DNA from: Megalobrama amblycephala
Taxonomy: Eukaryota > Chordata > Actinopteri > Cypriniformes > Xenocyprididae
DNA length: 64,000 nt
Direction: 5' to 3'
Assembly (NCBI RefSeq): GCF_018812025.1
Contig: NC_063061.1
Location: forward strand, 39,664,674-39,728,673
Positions within the stretch are counted from its first letter, which is position 1. Each line of letters begins with the position of its first letter. The translations under genes and the position numbers were made by a program. The notes under the pieces were generated by a model. The model was not told where the DNA came from, searched no databases, and saw only the letters and a list, made by a program, of their open reading frames with translations. Shown in pieces: positions 11,004-19,346 of the stretch.

Positions 11004-14000
11004 TTAAACATGAATAACAGGAGATATGGACTCCACACCAAGTAAGGTCTCGAGTTGAACCATTGACTCAATCAGCCTACGAACAGGCTTAATTACTCTA
11101 CCAAGCCTGGTAATGTAACGATTGTCAGGGTTATTGTCAACCTCTGGATCGTACAAATCTGTAGAAACAGGGACAGTAGGTGAAAAAGCACTAGCTACAG
11201 TGTCAGGGTCAACAACAGATAAATCGGCTTGTGCTTCAGAAACATCTTGAAAAGAATGAGATGAGACCCAAGAAGCTGTACAATCATCATCACACACAGC
11301 CATGTGAGAAATGACAGATAGAGACTCTGCATGTGACAAAGCATTAGTGACAGGTATTGTTGACTCAGTTACATCACATATAGATTGAGAAGGTGAGGAA
11401 GAAGGACCATCACCAGCACATTCACCAACAGAAAACTCAAACTCTGTTGTGGGCAAAGGAAGAAAGTTAACTGGCAACAAGAGATTCCGATGTACCACTT
11501 TCTCATGACCAGATCTGTCACGGATCTTATAAATGTGCAGGGAAGGTTTGGAAGCGACAACGGAGTACATGGTGGGTTCCCATTTATCTGCAAGCTTCCG
11601 TTTACCTCGACAGCCTTTGTTTGCGATGAGAACTTGATCACCAATTGACAGAGGCAATCCCTTGACTCTCTTGTTGTATTGATCAGACTGGTGTTTCTGT
11701 TCTGCAGTAGAATTCTTTTGAGCCAGCACCATAGCAGACTGTAGATCACTGACGAGAGATTGAACATAGTCATTGTAATCACAGATTGACTCATCACGAA
11801 GCACACTTGAAAACATGAGGTCAACAGGTAATCTCGGCACCCTTCCAAACATCAGGTAAAAAGGGGCAAATCCAGTTGTTTCATGGGCAGTGCAGTTATA
11901 CACGAATGTCATCGTTTGCACTAACTGTGGCCACTTTTGTTTAGATCTGGGTGGAAGCGATCTCAACATGTTACCTAACGTTCTGTTAAACCTCTCAGTT
12001 CCACCATTTCCCATTGGGTGGTATGGGGAAGTTCGTGACTTGTCAACGCCAGCAAGATCAAGGAGCTCTGCTATCAGCTCGCTCTCAAAATTTGCTCCCT
12101 GGTCCGAATGGATACGCTGAGGGAAGCCGTAAACACAGAAGAAGCCATCCCAGAGTTTCTTCGCAACACTCTTAGCCGATTGGTTCTGGCATGGAAAAGC
12201 GTGAGCTAACTTGGTGAAATGATCCGTGATTACCAAGACATCCACAGATTTATTGTGCTTATCCTCGGCGGACCAGAAATCAAGACAAACGAGCTCCAAT
12301 GGGGCAGTAGTCTTGATGCTCTCCAAGGGTGCTCTTGCAGCTGGCTCTGGAGTTTTACTCAGGACACAACGGTTACAAGTCTTGACGTAATCACGTACAT
12401 CACTTTCCATCCCAGGCCAATAAAACCTCTGGCGGGCTAAAGACAGTGTACGTGGCTGGCCCTGGTGACCGGCCAAATCATGAACACCAGAGAGAGCTTG
12501 CCGTTTAAGGGATTCAGGAAGGACGAACTGAATTCTCTTATGCTTTGTGAGTGGATCTTTGATGGCTCTGTACAGAATGCCATTGAGCAAAAAGAGTTTG
12601 TCCCACTGCCTTAAAATCCTTAATACACGCAAATCCTCATTCACACGCTCGCGCCTGGATGGTCTGCGCTTCCTGCTGACATAGAAAGACACCCGTGAAA
12701 TAACTGCGTCTTTGTGCTGCTGACACTGCAATTCAGACAATGAAAAAGCATGGGAGACATCTTGACAGGCAGGAATTAAAGAGCTCATGTGATCAGCTAG
12801 GGATGTTGCTCTGGATACTGCTCCTAAATCCCAATCACCACAAGATGACAAGATGGACGACACATCCTCAGCAGTCATAGAAACATCCATTTCAGAGCTT
12901 TGATCGCGTTCAGTGCCAAGTGTTTGTGGCTGGCACGTGAGATGGAATGCTCTCTGTACAGAATCATCTTCCACACTGTGTACATGCTTCAGCAGCTCGG
13001 AGTAAGGCTCGGTCAGAATTCGCTGACTCACCGGCTTGACAAACGGGTCACGACTGAGTGCATCCGCCACAACATTCAACCTTCCAGGGATGTACTTGAT
13101 CTTAAAGCTGTACGGGGCAAGTTTTGAAACCCAGCGCTGCTCACACGCATCCAGTTTGGGTTTTGTCATGATGTACGTGAGCGGATTATTATCGGTCCAT
13201 ACAGTGAACTCATGGCCTTTAAGCCAATGGCTGAACTTGTCACATACGGACCATTTCAAGGCCAAGAACTCCAGCCTGTGTGCAGGGTAATTGGCTTGGC
13301 TGTGGTTCAAAGACTTGCTGGCGAACGCTATAGGACGTGCTTTATCCTCGCCAACAGCAACTTGAGAGAGCACTGCGCCAAGGCCGTTCAACGATGCGTC
13401 AGTGCAGAGGATGAAGGGACGCTCAAAGTCAGGGTGGGCCAACACCACGCTCTCGACAAGGGCTCTCTTTAGCTCCTCGAAGGCGACATCACAGTCAGGA
13501 GTCCAGTCTTGAGGAGTCAACTCACGGAAAGTGCCATTACTATTACGACGACTCGTGCCTTTCATCAAACACTTTTGACCAGCAGTCAACTTGAACAATG
13601 GCTTTGCGATTTGTGAGCAACCAGGGATGAAGCTTTGGTAGTAAAGAACCATGCCCAGAAATGATCTAATTCTTTTTGGTGAAGGTGTGCTGCCATCCTC
13701 TTTCATTAGGTCTTTCTTCTGAAAGGCAGCAATGACTGCAACCTTATCTACGTCCACTGAAACTCCTGAACCGCTGATCACATGGCCCAAAAACTTGATG
13801 GAACGCCTGAGAAAGTGACACTTTTTTGGAGCCAACTTCAAATTACTAGCTCTCAACCGAGCAAACACCACTTCTAAGCGTTTCAATGCCTCTTCTTCAG
13901 AACGGGCGAAAACCAGCAAATCATCGAGATAGCAAAGGAGGCTGGAAAAGTTAAGATCTCCAAATACGCTGAGCATCATGCGCATAAAGGATGCTGGACT

Positions 14001-15074
14001 GTTACACAGGCCCTGGGGGAGACGGTTATATTCATATAAGCCCATGGGCGTTGTGAATGCTGTGTAATGCCGATCAGATACATGGAGTGGGACGTTATAA
14101 AATCCAGATGTTAAGTCCACAGAGCTGAATAGAAGATTGCCACCAAGAGCGGCCAGGCAATCCGCCTGATGGGGCAAAGGATGAGCATCTTTTATAGTCT
14201 TTGCATTAAGCCAGCGAAAATCAGTGCAGACTCTTAACGATCCATCCTTCTTCCAAACCATTACCAAGGGAGATGCGTACTCGCTAACTGATTTGCTGAT
14301 AATGCCTTTTTCTTCCATCTCTGAAAGAACTTCTCGCAACTTATGATAGTGGGCAGGAGGGATTCGGCGGTAGGGCAGACGAAATGGACGTTCATCACAT
14401 AAATGTATCCTGTGTACGAAGTCTTTCGCCTCTCCACAATCAAGTCGGTCAATGGAGAAAACATCACGATAAGACACAATAACACTTGCCAACTTCTCCT
14501 TCCATAAGTCGGAGACTTCACACTCATCGATATTAAGGTCATCCAAGCCGTACTCGTGCAATAACCTAACAGGATTGACAGATGACACGGGCTTGGGGAA
14601 AGCTGTATCAGGAACATCATGAGATCTGCATAGATTTTGCGTGACAGCAATATCCTCTACTGCCAAACAAGGAGACACATCAGCCAGCTTAGCATTACGA
14701 CGAAGAGTTATTGGAGATTGTGTGGGGTTCAAAATCTTCATCGGCACCCATCGATCACCCCACATAGGGCTCACTACGCGTCCCACAAGAACATGACGGG
14801 GTGCTGAACGTGAAGAAGTGGGTTCAACGATGACTGTGCTTCCTGGGGAAACATTAACATTAGCAGGAAGTTTTCCCCAGACCAGGTGTTCACTTCTGGG
14901 AAGTAAGGTAACTGCTTGACAGAGCTTCACCGTGCCGAGCTTAACAGGCTGGCGAGGACCAGACCAACGAGAAATACAGCTCAAAAGCTCAAGGAACTCT
15001 TCAGACTCAGGATTGCGGTTTTCGCATGAAATTACTTCCCAGTATTTCTTTTCGGCTTTCATCTTCTTAAGCAC
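11004..15074 (-). CDS. pol: Pol polyprotein: reverse transcriptase, RNase H, integrase
   Basis: Copies element RNA into DNA and inserts it into the genome. Uninterrupted frame of 1,356 codons. Counting from the first codon: RT from about 215 to 440 with catalytic Asp 320 (SSVDL) and YLDD at 382-385; RNase H with Asp 559, Glu 602 and Asp 628; integrase zinc finger His 865, His 870, Cys 900, Cys 903; integrase core Asp 932 (LDFW), Asp 991 (SDQG) and Glu 1027 (GTERFNRTL). A long acidic C-terminal tail follows, with no chromodomain that I can see. All expected catalytic residues are present. The frame is the same as protease, separated by a single TAA (15078-15080). The first codon given here is GTG, and the first ATG is four codons on. 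Either could be secondary if pol is made by readthrough. Confidence 0.95.
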   Translation of the reverse strand: MLKKMKAEKKYWEVISCENRNPESEEFLELLSCISRWSGPRQPVKLGTVKLCQAVTLLPRSEHLVWGKLPANVNVSPGSTVIVEPTSSRSAPRHVLVGRVVSPMWGDRWVPMKILNPTQSPITLRRNAKLADVSPCLAVEDIAVTQNLCRSHDVPDTAFPKPVSSVNPVRLLHEYGLDDLNIDECEVSDLWKEKLASVIVSYRDVFSIDRLDCGEAKDFVHRIHLCDERPFRLPYRRIPPAHYHKLREVLSEMEEKGIISKSVSEYASPLVMVWKKDGSLRVCTDFRWLNAKTIKDAHPLPHQADCLAALGGNLLFSSVDLTSGFYNVPLHVSDRHYTAFTTPMGLYEYNRLPQGLCNSPASFMRMMLSVFGDLNFSSLLCYLDDLLVFARSEEEALKRLEVVFARLRASNLKLAPKKCHFLRRSIKFLGHVISGSGVSVDVDKVAVIAAFQKKDLMKEDGSTPSPKRIRSFLGMVLYYQSFIPGCSQIAKPLFKLTAGQKCLMKGTSRRNSNGTFRELTPQDWTPDCDVAFEELKRALVESVVLAHPDFERPFILCTDASLNGLGAVLSQVAVGEDKARPIAFASKSLNHSQANYPAHRLEFLALKWSVCDKFSHWLKGHEFTVWTDNNPLTYIMTKPKLDACEQRWVSKLAPYSFKIKYIPGRLNVVADALSRDPFVKPVSQRILTEPYSELLKHVHSVEDDSVQRAFHLTCQPQTLGTERDQSSEMDVSMTAEDVSSILSSCGDWDLGAVSRATSLADHMSSLIPACQDVSHAFSLSELQCQQHKDAVISRVSFYVSRKRRPSRRERVNEDLRVLRILRQWDKLFLLNGILYRAIKDPLTKHKRIQFVLPESLKRQALSGVHDLAGHQGQPRTLSLARQRFYWPGMESDVRDYVKTCNRCVLSKTPEPAARAPLESIKTTAPLELVCLDFWSAEDKHNKSVDVLVITDHFTKLAHAFPCQNQSAKSVAKKLWDGFFCVYGFPQRIHSDQGANFESELIAELLDLAGVDKSRTSPYHPMGNGGTERFNRTLGNMLRSLPPRSKQKWPQLVQTMTFVYNCTAHETTGFAPFYLMFGRVPRLPVDLMFSSVLRDESICDYNDYVQSLVSDLQSAMVLAQKNSTAEQKHQSDQYNKRVKGLPLSIGDQVLIANKGCRGKRKLADKWEPTMYSVVASKPSLHIYKIRDRSGHEKVVHRNLLLPVNFLPLPTTEFEFSVGECAGDGPSSSPSQSICDVTESTIPVTNALSHAESLSVISHMAVCDDDCTASWVSSHSFQDVSEAQADLSVVDPDTVASAFSPTVPVSTDLYDPEVDNNPDNRYITRLGRVIKPVRRLIESMVQLETLLGVESISPVIHV

Positions 15075-15077
15075 ACA

Positions 15078-15524
15078 TTAGATAACGTTACTGCCAATGA
15101 TGAACTCATCTTTCTGTCCAGGCACTACTAAAGTAGGTACGATGAACTTGAATCCATAGACTTCAATTTCCAGGTCATATGTGCACTTAGGCTGAATAGT
15201 AAGACCACCACAGCCCACTAGGACCACGTTACCAGGGACTACTGAAGGTTGCGAAAGAACTCCTTCGGCACGCAACTTGGATTCACTCTCCGTACTCAGG
15301 GTGCAAGCCATACTGCCAGAATCTAGCAAACCATTCAGTACAGACTGGCCACTGACAGTCACAGGAGCATAAAACAGTTCACTAGCTCCATCGATTCTCT
15401 GAGATCCCACATACAGCACCGTTTTATCAGGTGGCTGCAACTTGCAACTATTTACAAAAATCTCATGTGGGTCTGACTCATCTTTTAGGGGAAGTACATC
15501 ACTGCCCATGCTGCCCCCTTCCAC
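15078..15524 (-). CDS. Retropepsin-like aspartic protease frame
   Basis: Would cleave the Gag and Pol polyproteins. 148 codons with the catalytic LLDSGS motif in the middle (about residues 66-71) and a C-terminal FIIGSNVI stretch typical of the hydrophobic-hydrophobic-Gly strand of these enzymes. It is in the -1 frame relative to gag. The frame is open upstream into the gag end, so the listed GTG start is only a marker and entry by frameshift at 15539-15545 is more likely. It ends in TAA, one codon before the pol frame continues. No mutation of the active site is seen. Confidence 0.85.
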   Translation of the reverse strand: MEGGSMGSDVLPLKDESDPHEIFVNSCKLQPPDKTVLYVGSQRIDGASELFYAPVTVSGQSVLNGLLDSGSMACTLSTESESKLRAEGVLSQPSVVPGNVVLVGCGGLTIQPKCTYDLEIEVYGFKFIVPTLVVPGQKDEFIIGSNVI

Positions 15525-15535
15525 ACATGGGCTAT

Positions 15536-16963
15536 CTAGTTTAACTGAGTGGCAGAAGAATGAGGCTCAAAGCTTGTCTTCTTTGGACAATCACTCTTAA
15601 AGTGTCCAGGCTTGAAGCAATTACGGCAAAGCCTCTGCCGCATGCAATGAGAATGTGTAGTGTGCTCTTTAGATCGACATACTTTACATGCTGGGCTCAC
15701 ACTAGGCTTGGGGTCTGATGTTCTGACGTGACATCCAGGATTGGACGAGGAAAGTGAGGCAGTGCAGAGAGACAGAACTTTATCCATCATGCCGACTAAC
15801 TGTTGCATACTATCGTTAGGCGTAAAAGGGACAGCGTTAGGGTTGAGCTGACCATTCGAACATGGTGACTGACCTGAGGAGGGTTCAGGCTGTTTGGGAG
15901 AACTCAATACAGGATCGTCACGGACAGTAACAGTGTCCTGATGGCAGGCGAACACAGGTGAGTAACGTTGGGTTCTAGCAGAAGTTCTTTTCAGGTTCCT
16001 GCGGTGACAATCCAGTCGTTCTTGAACCTCAGCAGCACTCCACTGTTCGGCAGGCTTGAACTGAAAAGACAAAGCAAGGCCAGGATCTGGACAGTGAGAG
16101 ACAAACATCATAACAGCTTCAGCTGCAGGATCCTCAACACACTTGTTGCGTCTACGTAAACACTCATCAGCCACATCGATCGCCTTATTCAGCCGTATCC
16201 AGTAGTCCATTGGACTCTCGTCCACCTTAGGAAGAGTGTTGTAGAAGTCAGCCATAGGCATGTTCGAGTAAGTTAACTCGCTGAAATTACGCTTCAGTAT
16301 ATCAAACACTGTGGCGGGGAGTACTGCAGTAGTCTGCCCTGGGAAGCTACGTAAGGACACTTTGACCACGTCCCTTGCTTTTCCGGCCAATCTGCTCAAA
16401 ATGAGATCAGAAGCAGTTTCATCAGTGCATTTCTTACTGTTCAAATAACTGTACATCATGTCCTCCCATTCGTGCACAGTAAATGAATCACTTCGATCAC
16501 CTCTAAAGAATGGTGGAGGTGTCACATCATGTTGGACAATCACTTTCAATTTTGACGTATCAGCACCGTCATCTGAATGCTGCACATTTGACTTAGACTG
16601 CATTTGGCTGGGTTGTTGTGTTAAATTGAGACTGGCCGAAATGCTTTCGCCAATTTTCTGAGCTAAATCAGAAATAAAACCACCTAAAGACTCTGGAGTA
16701 AAAACATTATCAGCGTTTGAGCGTGCAAAAGGTGTGGAACAGGCAGTAGGGCCCACTGAGGTACCAATAGCTGAATCAGATGCATGTACATGGTCAATTT
16801 CAGCATTAAAGAATGCCCTTCCCCTCCCAAAACATTGAGGTGGAGTTTCAGACATTTTGTCAGGACGACTATACACAGCCCCACTACCCCTGCCTACTGG
16901 AAACATGGCGTTAGGTTTTTGCACAGAGCTAAAGTTATCTTGACTAACAGTGTCCTCAAACAT
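15536..16963 (-). CDS. gag: Gag-like nucleocapsid/capsid protein
   Basis: Structural protein that would form the particle and bind element RNA. 475 codons from an ATG. The N-terminal 130 residues are Gly/Ser/Gln-rich and of low complexity. The middle (about 150-330) is a capsid-like region (PPFFRGDRSDSFTVHEWEDM near 151-170). The C-terminus has two Cys/His boxes: an atypical CKVCRSKEH...C and then a canonical CX2CX4HX4C knuckle (CRNCFKPGHFKSDC) near residues 443-456. It ends in TAG immediately after the GTTAAAC heptamer. It is followed by protease in the -1 frame. The intact frame agrees with the young LTRs. Confidence 0.9.
   Translation of the reverse strand: MFEDTVSQDNFSSVQKPNAMFPVGRGSGAVYSRPDKMSETPPQCFGRGRAFFNAEIDHVHASDSAIGTSVGPTACSTPFARSNADNVFTPESLGGFISDLAQKIGESISASLNLTQQPSQMQSKSNVQHSDDGADTSKLKVIVQHDVTPPPFFRGDRSDSFTVHEWEDMMYSYLNSKKCTDETASDLILSRLAGKARDVVKVSLRSFPGQTTAVLPATVFDILKRNFSELTYSNMPMADFYNTLPKVDESPMDYWIRLNKAIDVADECLRRRNKCVEDPAAEAVMMFVSHCPDPGLALSFQFKPAEQWSAAEVQERLDCHRRNLKRTSARTQRYSPVFACHQDTVTVRDDPVLSSPKQPEPSSGQSPCSNGQLNPNAVPFTPNDSMQQLVGMMDKVLSLCTASLSSSNPGCHVRTSDPKPSVSPACKVCRSKEHTTHSHCMRQRLCRNCFKPGHFKSDCPKKTSFEPHSSATQLN
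15539..15545 (-). promoter_or_regulatory. Putative -1 frameshift heptamer GTTAAAC
   Basis: On the minus strand gag reads CAG TTA AAC TAG. Slipping back one base on G-TTA-AAC gives GTT AAA and enters exactly the open protease frame, one codon before the gag stop. GTTAAAC is a known variant of the XXXYYYZ class. A downstream pseudoknot was not tested. Confidence 0.6.
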
Positions 16964-17561
16964 GACTCAACTTGAATAGTAAACACCAAGAGATATGCAG
17001 AAAATGGAATCAAAAGCATTAAAGACACAAGTATGCTGAAAAAAAAAATACACTTTGCAGAAACACATGTAATAATGCTCTTTCAAAGCAGTTCAGTGTG
17101 ACGTCTCACGGAGAGAAAAAAAACTTATGTATGTGACGATCACAAAAACCTCCGTTATTATGAGCGTGCAGCAGCGCGAAGAACAGTTCAGCATACAGTT
17201 GCACGGAGAATGAGAAAAAAAAAATGTTCCACGTGACGATAAAACTCCTTTATAATGAGTGTTCAGTTTCACGGAACAGTTCAACAAACATCAAAGTGTA
17301 TATGCAGCGAATAGTAGTCGATAGAAACAAACCAGTTCTCTACCATACCTCACAAAAAGCAATCGTTCGATTAAAGCCGTCCTACTTGATGTGAGCAGCA
17401 GATACAGTGAACTGGTCGAGCACAGGTGATGAGATGAAACGAGCTGCGGCCTCCGCGGTCAGCGAAACACTCCTCCAGCGATTCGGAACAGCACACCCGT
17501 CGTCTGTTGAAGCAGCGACTCCGGCGATCGGTGAACAGCCGATCATGCGAAACCCAAAGGT
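16964..17561 (-). other. Leader of the young gypsy element
   Basis: About 600 bases between the primer site and the gag ATG. Short frames only. It would contain packaging signals, but none can be identified by eye. Confidence 0.6.
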
Positions 17562-17572
17562 TCACGGCACCA
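17562..17572 (-). other. Primer-binding site, tRNA-His type
   Basis: Minus strand TGGTGCCGTGA lies two bases after the 5' LTR. Its complement, TCACGGCACCA, equals the 3' end of animal tRNA-His as I know it (11 bases), so minus-strand DNA synthesis probably starts from tRNA-His. Confidence 0.8.
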
Positions 17573-17574
17573 CG

Positions 17575-18301
17575 TGTAACCCGTGCGGCTCGCTTGTGCC
17601 CAGCGTGATGTGCGGCTAGCGACACCGGGTATTAAAACTTGGTCTGCGTTGTGTTACGTTGTGTGGATGTAGAAATCAGACACGGGACAGCAGGCAGCCG
17701 ATTCACTGGATCTTTTTACTGAATCAATAGAGAAAAAAAATAAGCAGCCTCAGTTCGAGTGGCCCTTATAACACTCTCTTCCATCGAATCACAGTTCAAA
17801 AGGGCGGAAGAAAACATGAACATAAGAAAAATATATAGAAAACATACCTGAATCAATAGAGAGAAAAAAATAAGCAGCCTCAGTTCGAGTGGCCCTTATA
17901 ACACTCTATAAAACAAATATGGTGCGCCTCCATTACCATGTGCTTGTTTCACATAAAAGACAGAAATATACCTCAAAGAATGTAAAATAACAAAAATAAT
18001 CCCAAGGATAAATAAAACAGTACTTTACACATAAGTTTGGGTGGAAATACAAATATAAAAGATATAATTAACATAAGGATTAAATAAAATTAACAGGATG
18101 ACAAAAGAAACCTACCTCTTCCATCGAATCACAGTTCAAAAGGGAAGAGGAGGAGACAGGACAGGAAATTAGGTCATACTGTGACCACGCAACACTTAAA
18201 GGAGCAGCGCACCTTTAGATCAGGTATCATAATATGTACAATAGAACAATTTTGTGTGAATTATAACAATATTTAGCTGTATACTTTGTATACCTGTTAC
18301 A
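17575..18301 (-). repeat. 5' LTR of the young gypsy element
   Basis: Same 727 bp as the 3' LTR except one base. It supplies the promoter. A CTCCTTTAAG box (18195-18204, minus strand) is a TATA-like candidate, which would place transcription start upstream of segment P and the GT...AG interval (17906-18115) in the transcribed part. Confidence 0.95.
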
Positions 18302-18638
18302 CGGACATCACTGCAGCAATGATTTATTTTAATTATTAATCAGACTCTTGTTTGCAAAAATTATTTTGACCTTTCAGTAGAGATGATTTACACATTAAAA
18401 ATAATATTTGCCAAAAAAAATAAAATAATATTTTATCTTTGGCGTGTATTAAAACAGTTGATATTTAAGGTTAGCATCAATTTTTCATGGCATAAAGAAT
18501 ATCATAAAATCCCCTAATCTTAAATTATTTTTTAATATTGTTATTTACACAATGGACAAATCTCAAAATTAACTATGTAAATGCATTTTGCTTTTACAGA
18601 AATTAAAAAAGCAAAATGTATAAAATTAGCGTTATTGT
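18302..18638. other. Unassigned AT-rich spacer
   Basis: No gene or repeat recognised between the gypsy element and the palindromic complex. Confidence 0.4.
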
Positions 18639-19346
18639 ACGGAGCCCCTAAAGGGACATGGTGGTAGATTTTTTTTTTCCTTTTTAATGTCCCGCTGGCT
18701 GGCAGTAGTGTTTCAGTTAGTAACATACGTTAATAATGCGCGGCTCATAGAGTTTGAACTTGTTGGACTCAAATATAACGAAATGCAGTCAGTGCTTATG
18801 TCAAGCAGCTCAGTTGGCAATATATTCACAGATTCGAGCTTCCCGGATCGATAACTCGTGAGCTAAACATTGTTAAAACACAAATGCAGCTACTTCCAAT
18901 CATAGTAACCTAGACAACAAGCTACAACAACCCACTTTTCCTCAAATGTGCTTTATAATAATTGGTCTCTATGAGCAGGCGGCGGAGAGACACGCCTGAA
19001 GGGACCGTCTGAAAAGTGCAAAACCCAACACTTTTGGGTGTTTGATTAAAAAAAAACGTATAAAAAACGTAAAATGCATAACGTTTATGATTATTAATTA
19101 TTAAATAAAATAATACAATAATAACTTTACTGTTATCAGTAAAAATATTAAATAAATTGTAATGCCATCAAATCCAGTAAGCAATTATCATGCAAAAGCT
19201 GTTGTATGCAAGCTGTGTACTAACATCATTTGTGTAAAGAAGGCCTTTATGTGCTACTTGCCAAACTAAGTGTTGTAGTACCTACTGTACCTACTGTACT
19301 GTACCGTAATTTGGCAATACTGAATTTGGTGACAGTAGTGTGTTAC

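Larger units (their letters stand above)
9983..18301 (-). mobile_element. Young, apparently intact Ty3/gypsy retrotransposon
   Basis: Two 727-bp LTRs (9983-10709 and 17575-18301) enclose gag, protease and pol, all on the minus strand, so the right LTR is the 5' LTR. By eye the LTRs differ at one position in an A-rich run (near 10271 against 17863), which implies very recent insertion. A tRNA-His-like primer site lies two bases inside the 5' LTR, and a G-rich polypurine tract abuts the 3' LTR. Flanking 4-mers are CTGA (9979-9982) and CGGA (18302-18305), so a perfect target duplication is lacking. Domain order RT, RNase H, integrase places it in Ty3/gypsy rather than Ty1/copia. I do not assign a named family. 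Confidence 0.95.

Noticed and set aside
12219..14650. Plus-strand and other-frame openings inside pol
   Set aside because: They are shadows of the intact minus-strand pol frame.
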